Origin: Opitutaceae bacterium
Lineage (GTDB): Bacteria; Verrucomicrobiota; Verrucomicrobiia; Opitutales; Opitutaceae
Assembly (NCBI GenBank): GCA_005792355.1
Contig: SXSC01000182.1
Location: 34,973 to 98,972 of the forward strand
DNA: 64,000 bases
Direction of reading: 5' to 3'
Shown here: one piece after another, positions 13,965 to 21,725 of the stretch
Position numbering within the stretch: position 1 is the first letter of the stretch
Layout: each line of letters starts with the position of its first letter
The notes under the pieces: generated by a model
The model's database searches: none
What the model saw: the letters and a program-made list of their open reading frames with translations, nothing else
Told to the model about the DNA's origin: nothing
Made by a program: the position numbers and the translations under genes

Positions 13965-16150
13965 ATTCTGCGGCAGCAATCTCCGCGGCTGGTGCAAGGA
14001 TGGTAGGAGCGGCTTCACACCGCGACCCTGCCCATTCGTCGCGGCGTAGAGCCGCTCCTACAGCCGACCAGGCCGAAGCTCACCGCTTCACCCGTCGTGC
14101 ATTCCTGAAATCCTGCGCCAGCGGCCTCGCTGTATTGTGGCTGGTCGATCCCCGCGAATTGCGCGCCCAGGCCGAGACGGGCGGTGCCGTCCGCGGCGGA
14201 CGGCGCGGCGGCGGGCAACGCCCGCGCGAACTCGCGGCGTGGCTGCACCTCGCGGCCGACGGCACCGTGACGGTCTTCAGCGGCAAGGCCGAGGTCGGCC
14301 AGAACGTGCGCACGATGCTCACGCAGGCCGTCGCCGAGGAACTGCCGACCGCACTGACCGCGATTACGATCGTGCTCGCCGACACTTCGCTCGTGCCGTG
14401 GGACGGCGGCACCGCCGGCAGCCGCAGTACGCCCGACATGGTGCCGCAGCTCCGCCGCGTCGCCGCCACCGCGCGTGAAGCGCTCCTCGATCTCGCGGCC
14501 AAACACTGGGGCGTCGATCGTGCCGCCCTGACCGCGGCCGATGGAAAAATTCTCCACACCACGACCCGGCGCTCGATCGGCTACGGTGAACTCACCAAGG
14601 GCGAGAGACTGGTGCTCAACGTCGCCGAGGCGATGGGGTTGAAACCTGCGACCGCGTGGCGGGTCATGGGCACCTCGGTACCCAAGGTTGACGGCCGCCG
14701 CGATGTCACCGGCCGGCACACGTACACCACCGATCTCCACCGCCCGGGCATGCTGCACGGCCGCGTGCTCCGGCCGATCGCGTTCGGCGCCATCCTCGGC
14801 GCACTCGACACCGCCGCCGCCGAAGCGATTCCCGGCGTAACCGTCGTGCGCGATGGCAATTTTGTCGGCACGACCGCACCCACCGAGCAGGTTGCGGCCC
14901 AGGCGATCACTGCGCTCCGGGCCGAGTGGCAAACAACGCCGCAGGTTTCGGAACGCGACTTGTTCACCCATCTTCGATCGACCGGGCGCAACGCTCCCGG
15001 TCCGATGGCGTCGCCCGCGCCCGGCGAACTGCGCCACACTTACACCGTCGCGTACATCGCGCACGCTCCGCTCGAGCCGCGCGCGGCGGTGGCGGAATGG
15101 AAAAACGACCAGCTCACCGTCTGGACCGGCACGCAGCGGCCCTTTGGCGTGCGCAGCGAACTGGCGGCGGCGTTGAAAATTCCCGAGGAGCGCGTGCGCG
15201 TGATCGTGCCGGACACGGGATCCGGTTACGGTGGAAAACATTCGGGCGAAGCCGCGGTGGAAGCCGCCCGCCTGGCCAGGGGTGCGGGCCAACCCGTCAA
15301 GCTAGTGTGGACGCGTGAGGAGGAGTTCACCTGGGCCTACTTCCGCCCCGCCGGCGTGATCGACGTGGCGAGCACCGTGGACGGCAGTGGCCGGCTGACG
15401 CGCTGGGAGCATCGCAACTACAATTCCGGCAACGCCACGATCCGCGCGCTCTACGAGGTCGCCGACCGCACCGAAGTGTACCACGCCTCGCAGACGCCGC
15501 TGAAACAGGGTTCGTACCGCGGACTGGCGGGCACGGCGAATCACTTTGCGCGCGAAACGCACATCGACGAGCAGGCGCACGCCCTGCAGCTCGATCCGCT
15601 CGAATTCCGTCTGCGCAATCTCCGCGACCCGCGCGCCCGGGCGGTGCTCGAAGCCGCGGCGCGCCAATTTGGCTGGGGCGGGCCCGGTGCGCGCGCGCCC
15701 GGCACGGGCCGCGGCCTCGCCGTCGGCTCCGACAAGGGCGGTTACATCGCCACGTGCGCCGAGGTCGCGGTGGACCGCGCGACGGGACGCGTGCGCGTGG
15801 TGCGCGTGGTGCAGGCATTTGAGTGCGGCGCGGTGGTGAACCCCGGCCAGTTGAAGAACCAGGTCGAGGGCTGCGTCGTGCAGGGCATCGGCGGTGCCTT
15901 GTTCGAGGCGGTGCGCTTCGAGCAGGGGCGAATCCTGAATCCTCGTTTCTCCCAGTACCGCGTGCCGCGCTTCAGCGACACGCCGCTCATCGAGGTCGTG
16001 CTGCTCGACCGCCAGGATCTCCCGTCCGCCGGCGGCGGCGAGGCCCCGCTCGAATGCATCGCGCCCGCGATCGGCAACGCCATGTTCTCCGCCACCAGCG
16101 TGCGCCTGCGCGCTTTGCCGCTCGCGCCAAATGGAGTGCGGTTTGGTTAG
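13961..16150 (+). CDS. Molybdopterin-binding large subunit of an IorAB-type dehydrogenase, Tat-exported
   Basis: A 729-residue molybdenum hydroxylase large subunit. RRAFLKS followed by a hydrophobic stretch is a Tat signal, placing the assembled enzyme in the periplasm. GSGYGGKHSGEAAVEAARLA, QGSYRGLAGTANHFARE and the late GGGEAPLECIAPAIGNAM (with the active-site Glu) are hallmarks of IorB-type subunits, which hydroxylate N-heterocycles or oxidise aldehydes. It starts at ATG 13961 with GAGG just upstream and a four-base overlap with the small subunit. Oddity: a REP-like palindrome (14003-14061) is read in frame between the start and the twin Arg, giving an unusually long N-region of about 45 residues. 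No other plausible start lies between it and the Tat motif. Confidence 0.9.
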   Translation: MNSAAAISAAGARMVGAASHRDPAHSSRRRAAPTADQAEAHRFTRRAFLKSCASGLAVLWLVDPRELRAQAETGGAVRGGRRGGGQRPRELAAWLHLAADGTVTVFSGKAEVGQNVRTMLTQAVAEELPTALTAITIVLADTSLVPWDGGTAGSRSTPDMVPQLRRVAATAREALLDLAAKHWGVDRAALTAADGKILHTTTRRSIGYGELTKGERLVLNVAEAMGLKPATAWRVMGTSVPKVDGRRDVTGRHTYTTDLHRPGMLHGRVLRPIAFGAILGALDTAAAEAIPGVTVVRDGNFVGTTAPTEQVAAQAITALRAEWQTTPQVSERDLFTHLRSTGRNAPGPMASPAPGELRHTYTVAYIAHAPLEPRAAVAEWKNDQLTVWTGTQRPFGVRSELAAALKIPEERVRVIVPDTGSGYGGKHSGEAAVEAARLARGAGQPVKLVWTREEEFTWAYFRPAGVIDVASTVDGSGRLTRWEHRNYNSGNATIRALYEVADRTEVYHASQTPLKQGSYRGLAGTANHFARETHIDEQAHALQLDPLEFRLRNLRDPRARAVLEAAARQFGWGGPGARAPGTGRGLAVGSDKGGYIATCAEVAVDRATGRVRVVRVVQAFECGAVVNPGQLKNQVEGCVVQGIGGALFEAVRFEQGRILNPRFSQYRVPRFSDTPLIEVVLLDRQDLPSAGGGEAPLECIAPAIGNAMFSATSVRLRALPLAPNGVRFG
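14003..14061. repeat. REP-like inverted repeat inside the Tat-signal coding region
   Basis: Two 24-nt arms, GTAGGAGCGGCTTCACACCG plus CGAC (14003-14026) and its inverted partner (14038-14061), differ at three positions and are separated by 11 nt. The GTAGGAGCGGCT...CCGCGAC sequence is the typical form of RAYT-mobilised REPs in many proteobacteria. The element is 59 nt in total and is translated without a stop. Confidence 0.85.
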
Positions 16151-16298
16151 GGAATCTTGTACCGGGCGACCGCGACAGTCAGACAATCGGGCATCGAAAA
16201 TCTGGAATTTCCAAACCACCGTGAAGTGCCACCAGCCCGAGCATCCGGTCCGAAATTGACCGGGGCCCGCTGCCCGATTTCACGATTCTCTCGTCTTC

Positions 16299-18245
16299 AT
16301 GCGCCCCATCCCCGCCCTCCTCGCCACGCTGGTTTTTTCCGCCAGCGGCTTCGCGCAGACTCCACCCGCCGCGCCGAAAAAGATTCCACCACCCGGATTC
16401 ACGCTGACTGACGCGGAGCGCCACGAACTCACCGCCGGCGTCGCCGCGCTCGGCCGCGACCTCGACGCACTCCCGCGCGAACTCGCCCGCGAGCCGCACC
16501 TGCTCGCGCTGGTACCCGACGGGGAGATTTTCCACAAGGCCGTCGACTGGGCCCTGCGTTACGACGAGTTCATGGCGCCCAGGGAAATCGCCTACGCCCG
16601 CACCTTGCTCGAAAAAGGCGGCCAACGTGTCGCGCAGCTTCGCGCCCGCCAGACACCGTGGCTGGACGCGACCGGTACGATCCTGCGCGGTTATCGGTCG
16701 AAACTGGACGGCTCGGTTCAACCCTACGTTCTCGTCGTACCCGAGACACTGCCGCGCGCTCCAGCCGGGACACCTCTGATGGTCTGGCTCCTCGGCCGCG
16801 GCGAGAAACGCACCGAGCTCGCCTTTCTGGCCGAGCGCGAGGCCGCTCCGCCGCAGCTCACGCCTCGGAACACCCTCCTGCTCGTGCCCTACGGCCGTTT
16901 CTGCAACGCGACCAAATTCGCCGGCGAGATCGATGTCATGGAGGCGCTCGCCGCCGTCCGCGCGCGCTACCGCGTCGACGCGCAACGCCTCGCCGTCGCG
17001 GGTTTCTCCATGGGTGGGGGCAGCACGTGGCACCTCGCGACGCATTATCCCGGCCTCTGGGCGACCGCGTTTCCCGGCGCCGGCTTCGCGGAGACCGCCG
17101 TCTTCACCCAGGCGCTCGCGCCCGGCCGGGAACCGCGCCCGGCGTGGGAGCAGCGCCTCTGGCGCCTGTACGACGCCACGTTATACGCCGGAAATCTCTA
17201 CAACGTGCCGACCATCGCGTACAGCGGCGAAATCGATAAACAAAAACAAGCCGCCGACATCATGACCGAGTTCATGGCGGCCGAGGGCCTCAAGCTCACC
17301 CACCTCATCGGCCCGCAGACCGCGCACAAATATCACCCTGAAACCAAGGTCGGTCTCACCACGCTGCTCGAACAAAATCTCGCAGCCGGTCGCCCCGCTC
17401 TTCCCCGCGAGGTCCGCTTCACCACCTACACGCTGCGCTACGCCGACTCCGCGTGGGTCCGCGTCGAAGGCCTCGCGAAACACTGGGAACGCGCCGACGT
17501 CCGCGCGCGGTTGAGCGACGATGGCGCGACCCTGACCGCCGGCACCACGAACATCACCGCGCTCTCGTTCAACGGCGTGAAACCCGCCACCGTCGTTCTC
17601 GACGGTCAGCGCGTCGCGAGCCCGCCCACCGGCGCGCTCCATTTCACCCGGCGCAACGACCAGTGGTCCGCCTCGGCTCCGGACGCGACGCGGCGCAAAC
17701 GCCCCGGCCTCACCGGACCCGTGAACGACGCCTTCATGGACGCCTTTCTCTTTGTCCGCCCCACCGGCAAGCCGTTGCACGCAGAGCTCGGCGCCTGGGT
17801 CGAAGGCGAACTCACCGCGGCGCGCCGTCTCTGGCGGGAGGTCTACCGGGGTGACGCACCCGTGAAGGCCGACCGCGCCGTGACCGACCAAGACGTCGCG
17901 AATCATAATCTCGTGCTCTGGGGCGATCCGTCGTCAAACGCCGTCCTCGCGAGGATCATCAAGCAACTGCCCGTGCAATGGGACGCGCAGACGCTCACGT
18001 TCCGCGGCCAGACCCACTCCGCCGCGCACCACGCGCCGATCTTGATCTTCCCCAATCCGCTCAACCCGGGGCGCTATGTCGTGCTGAACAGCGGCCTCGA
18101 TTTCCGGGCGGAAGGATCGGCCAACAATGCGCTGCAAACCCCGAAGCTGCCCGACTGGGCCATCGTCGATCTGCGCACGCCACCCGACTGGCGCTGGCCG
18201 GGCAAGGTGATCGACGCCGGTTTCTTCGACGAGGAATGGAAGTGA
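16299..18245 (+). CDS. Secreted alpha/beta-hydrolase (S9/PHB-depolymerase-like), paralogue 1
   Basis: A 648-residue exported hydrolase with signal peptide MRPIPALLATLVFSASGFAQ. An N-terminal helical region (to ~130) precedes the hydrolase core. The nucleophile elbow is GFSMGGGSTW (Ser in G-x-S-x-G), a candidate Asp lies in YSGEIDKQ, and a candidate His in GPQTAHKYHPE. A C-terminal region of about 250 residues (TYTLRYADSAWV ... VVLNSGLDF ... GFFDEEWK) is shared with the second copy at 19328-21337. Such proteins are annotated as prolyl-oligopeptidase-like in Planctomycetota and Verrucomicrobiota, but esterase activity is equally possible. The glycerophosphodiesterase gene follows after 13 bp, so the two are probably cotranscribed. 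Confidence 0.8.
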   Translation: MRPIPALLATLVFSASGFAQTPPAAPKKIPPPGFTLTDAERHELTAGVAALGRDLDALPRELAREPHLLALVPDGEIFHKAVDWALRYDEFMAPREIAYARTLLEKGGQRVAQLRARQTPWLDATGTILRGYRSKLDGSVQPYVLVVPETLPRAPAGTPLMVWLLGRGEKRTELAFLAEREAAPPQLTPRNTLLLVPYGRFCNATKFAGEIDVMEALAAVRARYRVDAQRLAVAGFSMGGGSTWHLATHYPGLWATAFPGAGFAETAVFTQALAPGREPRPAWEQRLWRLYDATLYAGNLYNVPTIAYSGEIDKQKQAADIMTEFMAAEGLKLTHLIGPQTAHKYHPETKVGLTTLLEQNLAAGRPALPREVRFTTYTLRYADSAWVRVEGLAKHWERADVRARLSDDGATLTAGTTNITALSFNGVKPATVVLDGQRVASPPTGALHFTRRNDQWSASAPDATRRKRPGLTGPVNDAFMDAFLFVRPTGKPLHAELGAWVEGELTAARRLWREVYRGDAPVKADRAVTDQDVANHNLVLWGDPSSNAVLARIIKQLPVQWDAQTLTFRGQTHSAAHHAPILIFPNPLNPGRYVVLNSGLDFRAEGSANNALQTPKLPDWAIVDLRTPPDWRWPGKVIDAGFFDEEWK

Positions 18246-18258
18246 TTGCCGTTCCCCC

Positions 18259-19143
18259 ATGAAAACCTACCCCGCATTGCTCTCCGCCGGCCTGATCGGC
18301 CTGCTGTGGCACGCGTCGGCTGCACTGGCGGGAGAGCCCGCGGCACCGATTCCCAGCACCCAGAAAGAACTGATCGATCTTCGCGACCCCGCGAAGGTCC
18401 GCGCCCGGCGTCCGCTCCTCATCGCCCATCGCGGCGGGGTCGTCGGTCCCCGCCTGCCGGAATGCTCGCTCGGAGCCATCCGCGAGGCCTCGAAGTGGGG
18501 CTACGACATGGTGGAACTCGACGTGCGCGCAACCAGGGACGGGCGGCCGGTGGTTTTCCACGACACCAACCTTCTCGCCGCCTGCGGCCGCGACACCACC
18601 ATCAGTGCGCTTAGCGAGGCGGAAGCACGCGCCATCCGCTACCGCAAGAACGATGAACCGATCGCCAGCCTCGGGGAGGCACTGGCGTTGTGCCGGGAGC
18701 TGAAGCTCGGCGTCATGCTCGATTTCAAGGACGGCAATCTGCGCCCGGAATTCCTTCAGGGAATCGCGACCCTCGTGCGTCAGCATCGCCTGGCCCGGGC
18801 GACGGTGACGATTTCCGGCAACCCGGTCGTCCGCGCAGAACTCCGGGCAGTGGCATTGGTGCCGGTGACGCCGGACGAACTCCGGAGAATCGCGGGTGGC
18901 GAGCCCGTGGCGGCGGACGGCCTCTACTGGTTTGGGATTCCCGCGCGGATCCAATTCGACACAATTCCAAAACTTCAGCGGTCCGGTGCGCTGGTGGTTC
19001 CGGCGATCAACCTGTTTCGCTACGAAAACGATCCGGACCGGGCGCAGGCCCGCCGCGAAGTGCGGCAATTGCTGGAAATCGGCGTCGACGGATTTCAGAT
19101 CGACTCGTCGTACCAGGATTTCTTCGGGCGGGCGCTCCCGTGA
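18259..19143 (+). CDS. Exported glycerophosphodiester phosphodiesterase family protein
   Basis: A 294-residue protein with a signal peptide (to about AALAG, residue 25) and a GDPD TIM-barrel domain. Catalytic landmarks are IAHRGG with the first His, LPECSLGAIREA, the metal-binding VELDVRATRDGRPVVFHD (Glu, Asp and second His), and VMLDFKDG. It hydrolyses glycerophosphodiesters to glycerol-3-phosphate and an alcohol; the mature enzyme would be periplasmic. It is placed between two paralogous hydrolases, 13 bp after the first and 184 bp before the second, which suggests a shared substrate such as a lipid or teichoic-type polymer (inference). Confidence 0.88.
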   Translation: MKTYPALLSAGLIGLLWHASAALAGEPAAPIPSTQKELIDLRDPAKVRARRPLLIAHRGGVVGPRLPECSLGAIREASKWGYDMVELDVRATRDGRPVVFHDTNLLAACGRDTTISALSEAEARAIRYRKNDEPIASLGEALALCRELKLGVMLDFKDGNLRPEFLQGIATLVRQHRLARATVTISGNPVVRAELRAVALVPVTPDELRRIAGGEPVAADGLYWFGIPARIQFDTIPKLQRSGALVVPAINLFRYENDPDRAQARREVRQLLEIGVDGFQIDSSYQDFFGRALP

Positions 19144-19327
19144 CGACGGGACCAGCCACCGGTGCGCCGAGGGTTCACTCAAACTTGCCCTCCGCGGTTG
19201 TCTTTTCCGTCGGATCGACAAGTACTCTGAGGTCTCCGTCTCCCGCCGGTTCGCCGCAACTCAGTGGTGAAAGGTCGAACCACTCTGCTCCGCTCCAATT
19301 CGCCTCCCCTCCTTTTCCACGCCCCTG

Positions 19328-21337
19328 ATGATAACCCTCGGTGTCTTCGCCCGCCGCACGCGCCTTGCTCTCGCTTACCTCGCGGCGGGTGCCGCCATCC
19401 TACCCGCGCAAACTCCACCGCCTCCGGCCAAACGCCTGCCGCCCGCCGGCCTCGCCATTCCTGCCGCCGCCCGAACCGAACTGACCGCCGGCGCCGCGAC
19501 TCTGCGCGGCGAACTCGAGGCCCTCGCGCGTGAACTTGCCAATGCAGGCAATGCCCGCCTCGCCGCCCTGCTCCCGGACGCCGAGGTCTTCCACAAGGCC
19601 GTCGACTGGGCTCTTCGCCACGACGAGTTCTTCGACGTCAAACAGATCGAGGTCGCCCGTCGATATCTCATCACCGGCCGCGAACGCGTCGCGCAATTGC
19701 GCGGAGGCCGGGCCCCCTGGCTCGACGCCACGGGACTTGTGCTGCGCGGCCATCGCTCGAAACTCGACGGCTCGGTGCAACCGTACGGCCTCTTGGTGCC
19801 ACCGACCTTGTCGCGGGAGCGCCCCAACCGGCTGCAGGTCTGGCTGCTTGGCCGTGGGGATAAGCGCACCGAACTCGCCTTCCTCGCCGAACGCGAGGCG
19901 GGGCCTCCGCAAATCGTGCCCCACGACACCCTCGTGCTCGTGCCCTACGGCCGCTTTTGCAATGCGACGAAGTTTGCCGGCGAGGTCGACGTGTTTGAGG
20001 CGATGGCTGCCGTGCGCGAAACCTATCGCATCGACGACGATCGGATCGCCGTGGCGGGTTTCTCGATGGGGGGCGCGAGCACCTGGCATCTCGCGACCCA
20101 CCACCCCGGCCTCTGGGCCGCCGCCTCGCCCGGGGCCGGATTTGCCGAGACCGCCGTCTACAACAAAGCCCTCGCCCCCGGCAAACCCGCCCGCACCCCG
20201 TGGGAACAGAAGCTCTGGCGCTGGTATGACGCCACCGAATACGCCGCCAATCTCAGCAATTTGCCCCTCATCGCCTACAGCGGGGAACTCGATCCGCAAA
20301 TCCAGTCGGCGGATCTCATGGAGGCGGCGCTGGCGAGGGAGGGTCTCAAACTGGAGCGCCTCATCGGTCCGCAAACCGCGCACAAATATCACCCGGATTC
20401 CCGGACCGCCCTCATCGCACGACTCGACACCCTGCTGGCCGCCGGCCGCCCGCCCGCGCCCGCCGTCGAGCATTTCACCACCTACACGCTCCGCTACGCC
20501 GCCTCGCGGCGCATCACGATCATGGAACTGGAAAAATCGTGGGAGCGCGCCGACGTCCATCTCACGACTCCCGCCCGCGACCGCCTCGAGGTGACCACCA
20601 AGAATGTCGGCGGGTTCACCCTCCGACTCGAACGCACGGCGGACGTCACCGTTGCGATCGACGGTCAGCCCGTTCCGCTCGGCCAGGTCGGGTCCTCCTA
20701 CTGGTTCGCGAAATCCGGCGGTCGCTGGCAGTTCAAGGACAGCTCGTTCGCCGCCGATCGCTGGGGCAAAAACGAACGCAAAGTCCCCGGTCTCAGCGGC
20801 CCGATCGACGACGCATTCATGGAGCCTTTCCTCTTCGTGCGCCCGACCGGCCGGCCGCTCAATCCCGCCCTTGGCCAGTGGACTGCAGGCGAGCTGGCGC
20901 ACGCGGCCAAGATGTGGCGCGAAATTTTTCGCGGCAACGTGCTCATCAAAGACGACGCCGCCGTGACCGACGACGACCTCGCCAACCGGAATCTCATCCT
21001 CTGGGGCGATGTTTCCTCCAACCGGCTGATCACGCGCGTGCTCGCCACCGGCAAGCTCCCGCTGACGTGGAACGCGCAAACCCTCGCGTTTCGCGGCCGG
21101 AGCTACGCCGCCGCGCATCACGCCCCGGTGCTCGTGTTTCCGAACCCGCTCAGCTCCCGGAAACGCTATGTGGTCCTGAACAGCGGCATTGATTTCCGCA
21201 ACGAAGCCTACGGCACCAACTCGCTCCAGACGCCGAAGCTGCCCGACTTCGCGATCATCGATTTGCGCGAACCGCCCGGCCCGCGCTGGCCCGGAAAGAT
21301 CGCCGACGCGGGCTTCTTCGACGAGACGTGGAAGTGA
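19328..21337 (+). CDS. Secreted alpha/beta-hydrolase (S9/PHB-depolymerase-like), paralogue 2
   Basis: A 669-residue paralogue of the protein encoded at 16299-18245, collinear along its whole length. Shared blocks include FHKAVDWALRHDEF, GSVQPYGLLVP, GRGDKRTELAFLAEREAGPP, LVPYGRFCNATKFAGEVDV, nucleophile elbow GFSMGGASTWHLATHHPG, GPQTAHKYHP and the ending PGKIADAGFFDETWK. The signal peptide ends near PAQT (about residue 28). The N-terminal start ATG 19328 lacks an obvious ribosome-binding site. The copies have clearly diverged, so the duplication is not recent. Downstream of the stop come the paired palindromes and a PQQ dehydrogenase. Confidence 0.8.
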   Translation: MITLGVFARRTRLALAYLAAGAAILPAQTPPPPAKRLPPAGLAIPAAARTELTAGAATLRGELEALARELANAGNARLAALLPDAEVFHKAVDWALRHDEFFDVKQIEVARRYLITGRERVAQLRGGRAPWLDATGLVLRGHRSKLDGSVQPYGLLVPPTLSRERPNRLQVWLLGRGDKRTELAFLAEREAGPPQIVPHDTLVLVPYGRFCNATKFAGEVDVFEAMAAVRETYRIDDDRIAVAGFSMGGASTWHLATHHPGLWAAASPGAGFAETAVYNKALAPGKPARTPWEQKLWRWYDATEYAANLSNLPLIAYSGELDPQIQSADLMEAALAREGLKLERLIGPQTAHKYHPDSRTALIARLDTLLAAGRPPAPAVEHFTTYTLRYAASRRITIMELEKSWERADVHLTTPARDRLEVTTKNVGGFTLRLERTADVTVAIDGQPVPLGQVGSSYWFAKSGGRWQFKDSSFAADRWGKNERKVPGLSGPIDDAFMEPFLFVRPTGRPLNPALGQWTAGELAHAAKMWREIFRGNVLIKDDAAVTDDDLANRNLILWGDVSSNRLITRVLATGKLPLTWNAQTLAFRGRSYAAAHHAPVLVFPNPLSSRKRYVVLNSGIDFRNEAYGTNSLQTPKLPDFAIIDLREPPGPRWPGKIADAGFFDETWK

Positions 21338-21725
21338 GACGAGCAGCGGGGTTCCTTCGCGTGCTTCGTTGCTCCGCGTGAGCCCCGGCTGAATCGTGCT
21401 GAGACCTCACGCGAAGCCGCGAAGATCGCGCTGCCGGTAATCCGAAGATTGTGCCAGCGGAAGAACCAGCAACTCACCTCCAGAGTGTCACGTAATACGT
21501 GACACTTCTTAAATACTTCCATCGTGCACGATGAATGAGTGTCACGTATTACGTGACACTCTGCTCGCGCCGCGGGGAGAACGGGGCCTTCAGCCCGGAG
21601 AGGAGACCGCCGCCGAGCCGCCCGACGGTTTCATCCTTTCCCGCTTTCCACCTCGATCAATTGTCCATCTTCTTGCGCCTTCCCTCCCTTCGTACCCCGA
21701 TACTTTTCGAGAACGCTTCCTTTCG
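21338..21725. other. Intergenic region with paired palindromes upstream of the PQQ dehydrogenase
   Basis: About 390 bp. The first part (to 21450) contains degenerate CGCGAAG-type repeats seen in many Verrucomicrobiota intergenic regions. The paired palindromes occupy 21481-21563. The remaining 160 bp before the ATG are pyrimidine-rich, and I see no clear promoter. Confidence 0.6.
21481..21563. repeat. Two 27-bp palindromes in inverted orientation around a central 12-bp palindrome
   Basis: Site 1 (21481-21507) and site 2 (21537-21563) are reverse complements of each other at 26 of 27 positions. Each is itself a palindrome with half-site AGTGTCACGTA. Between them, at 21521-21532, lies a third perfect palindrome, ATCGTGCACGAT. 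The block lies 163 bp upstream of the PQQ dehydrogenase start and 143 bp after the preceding stop. It could be a dual operator, or a mobile palindromic repeat. Confidence 0.85.
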
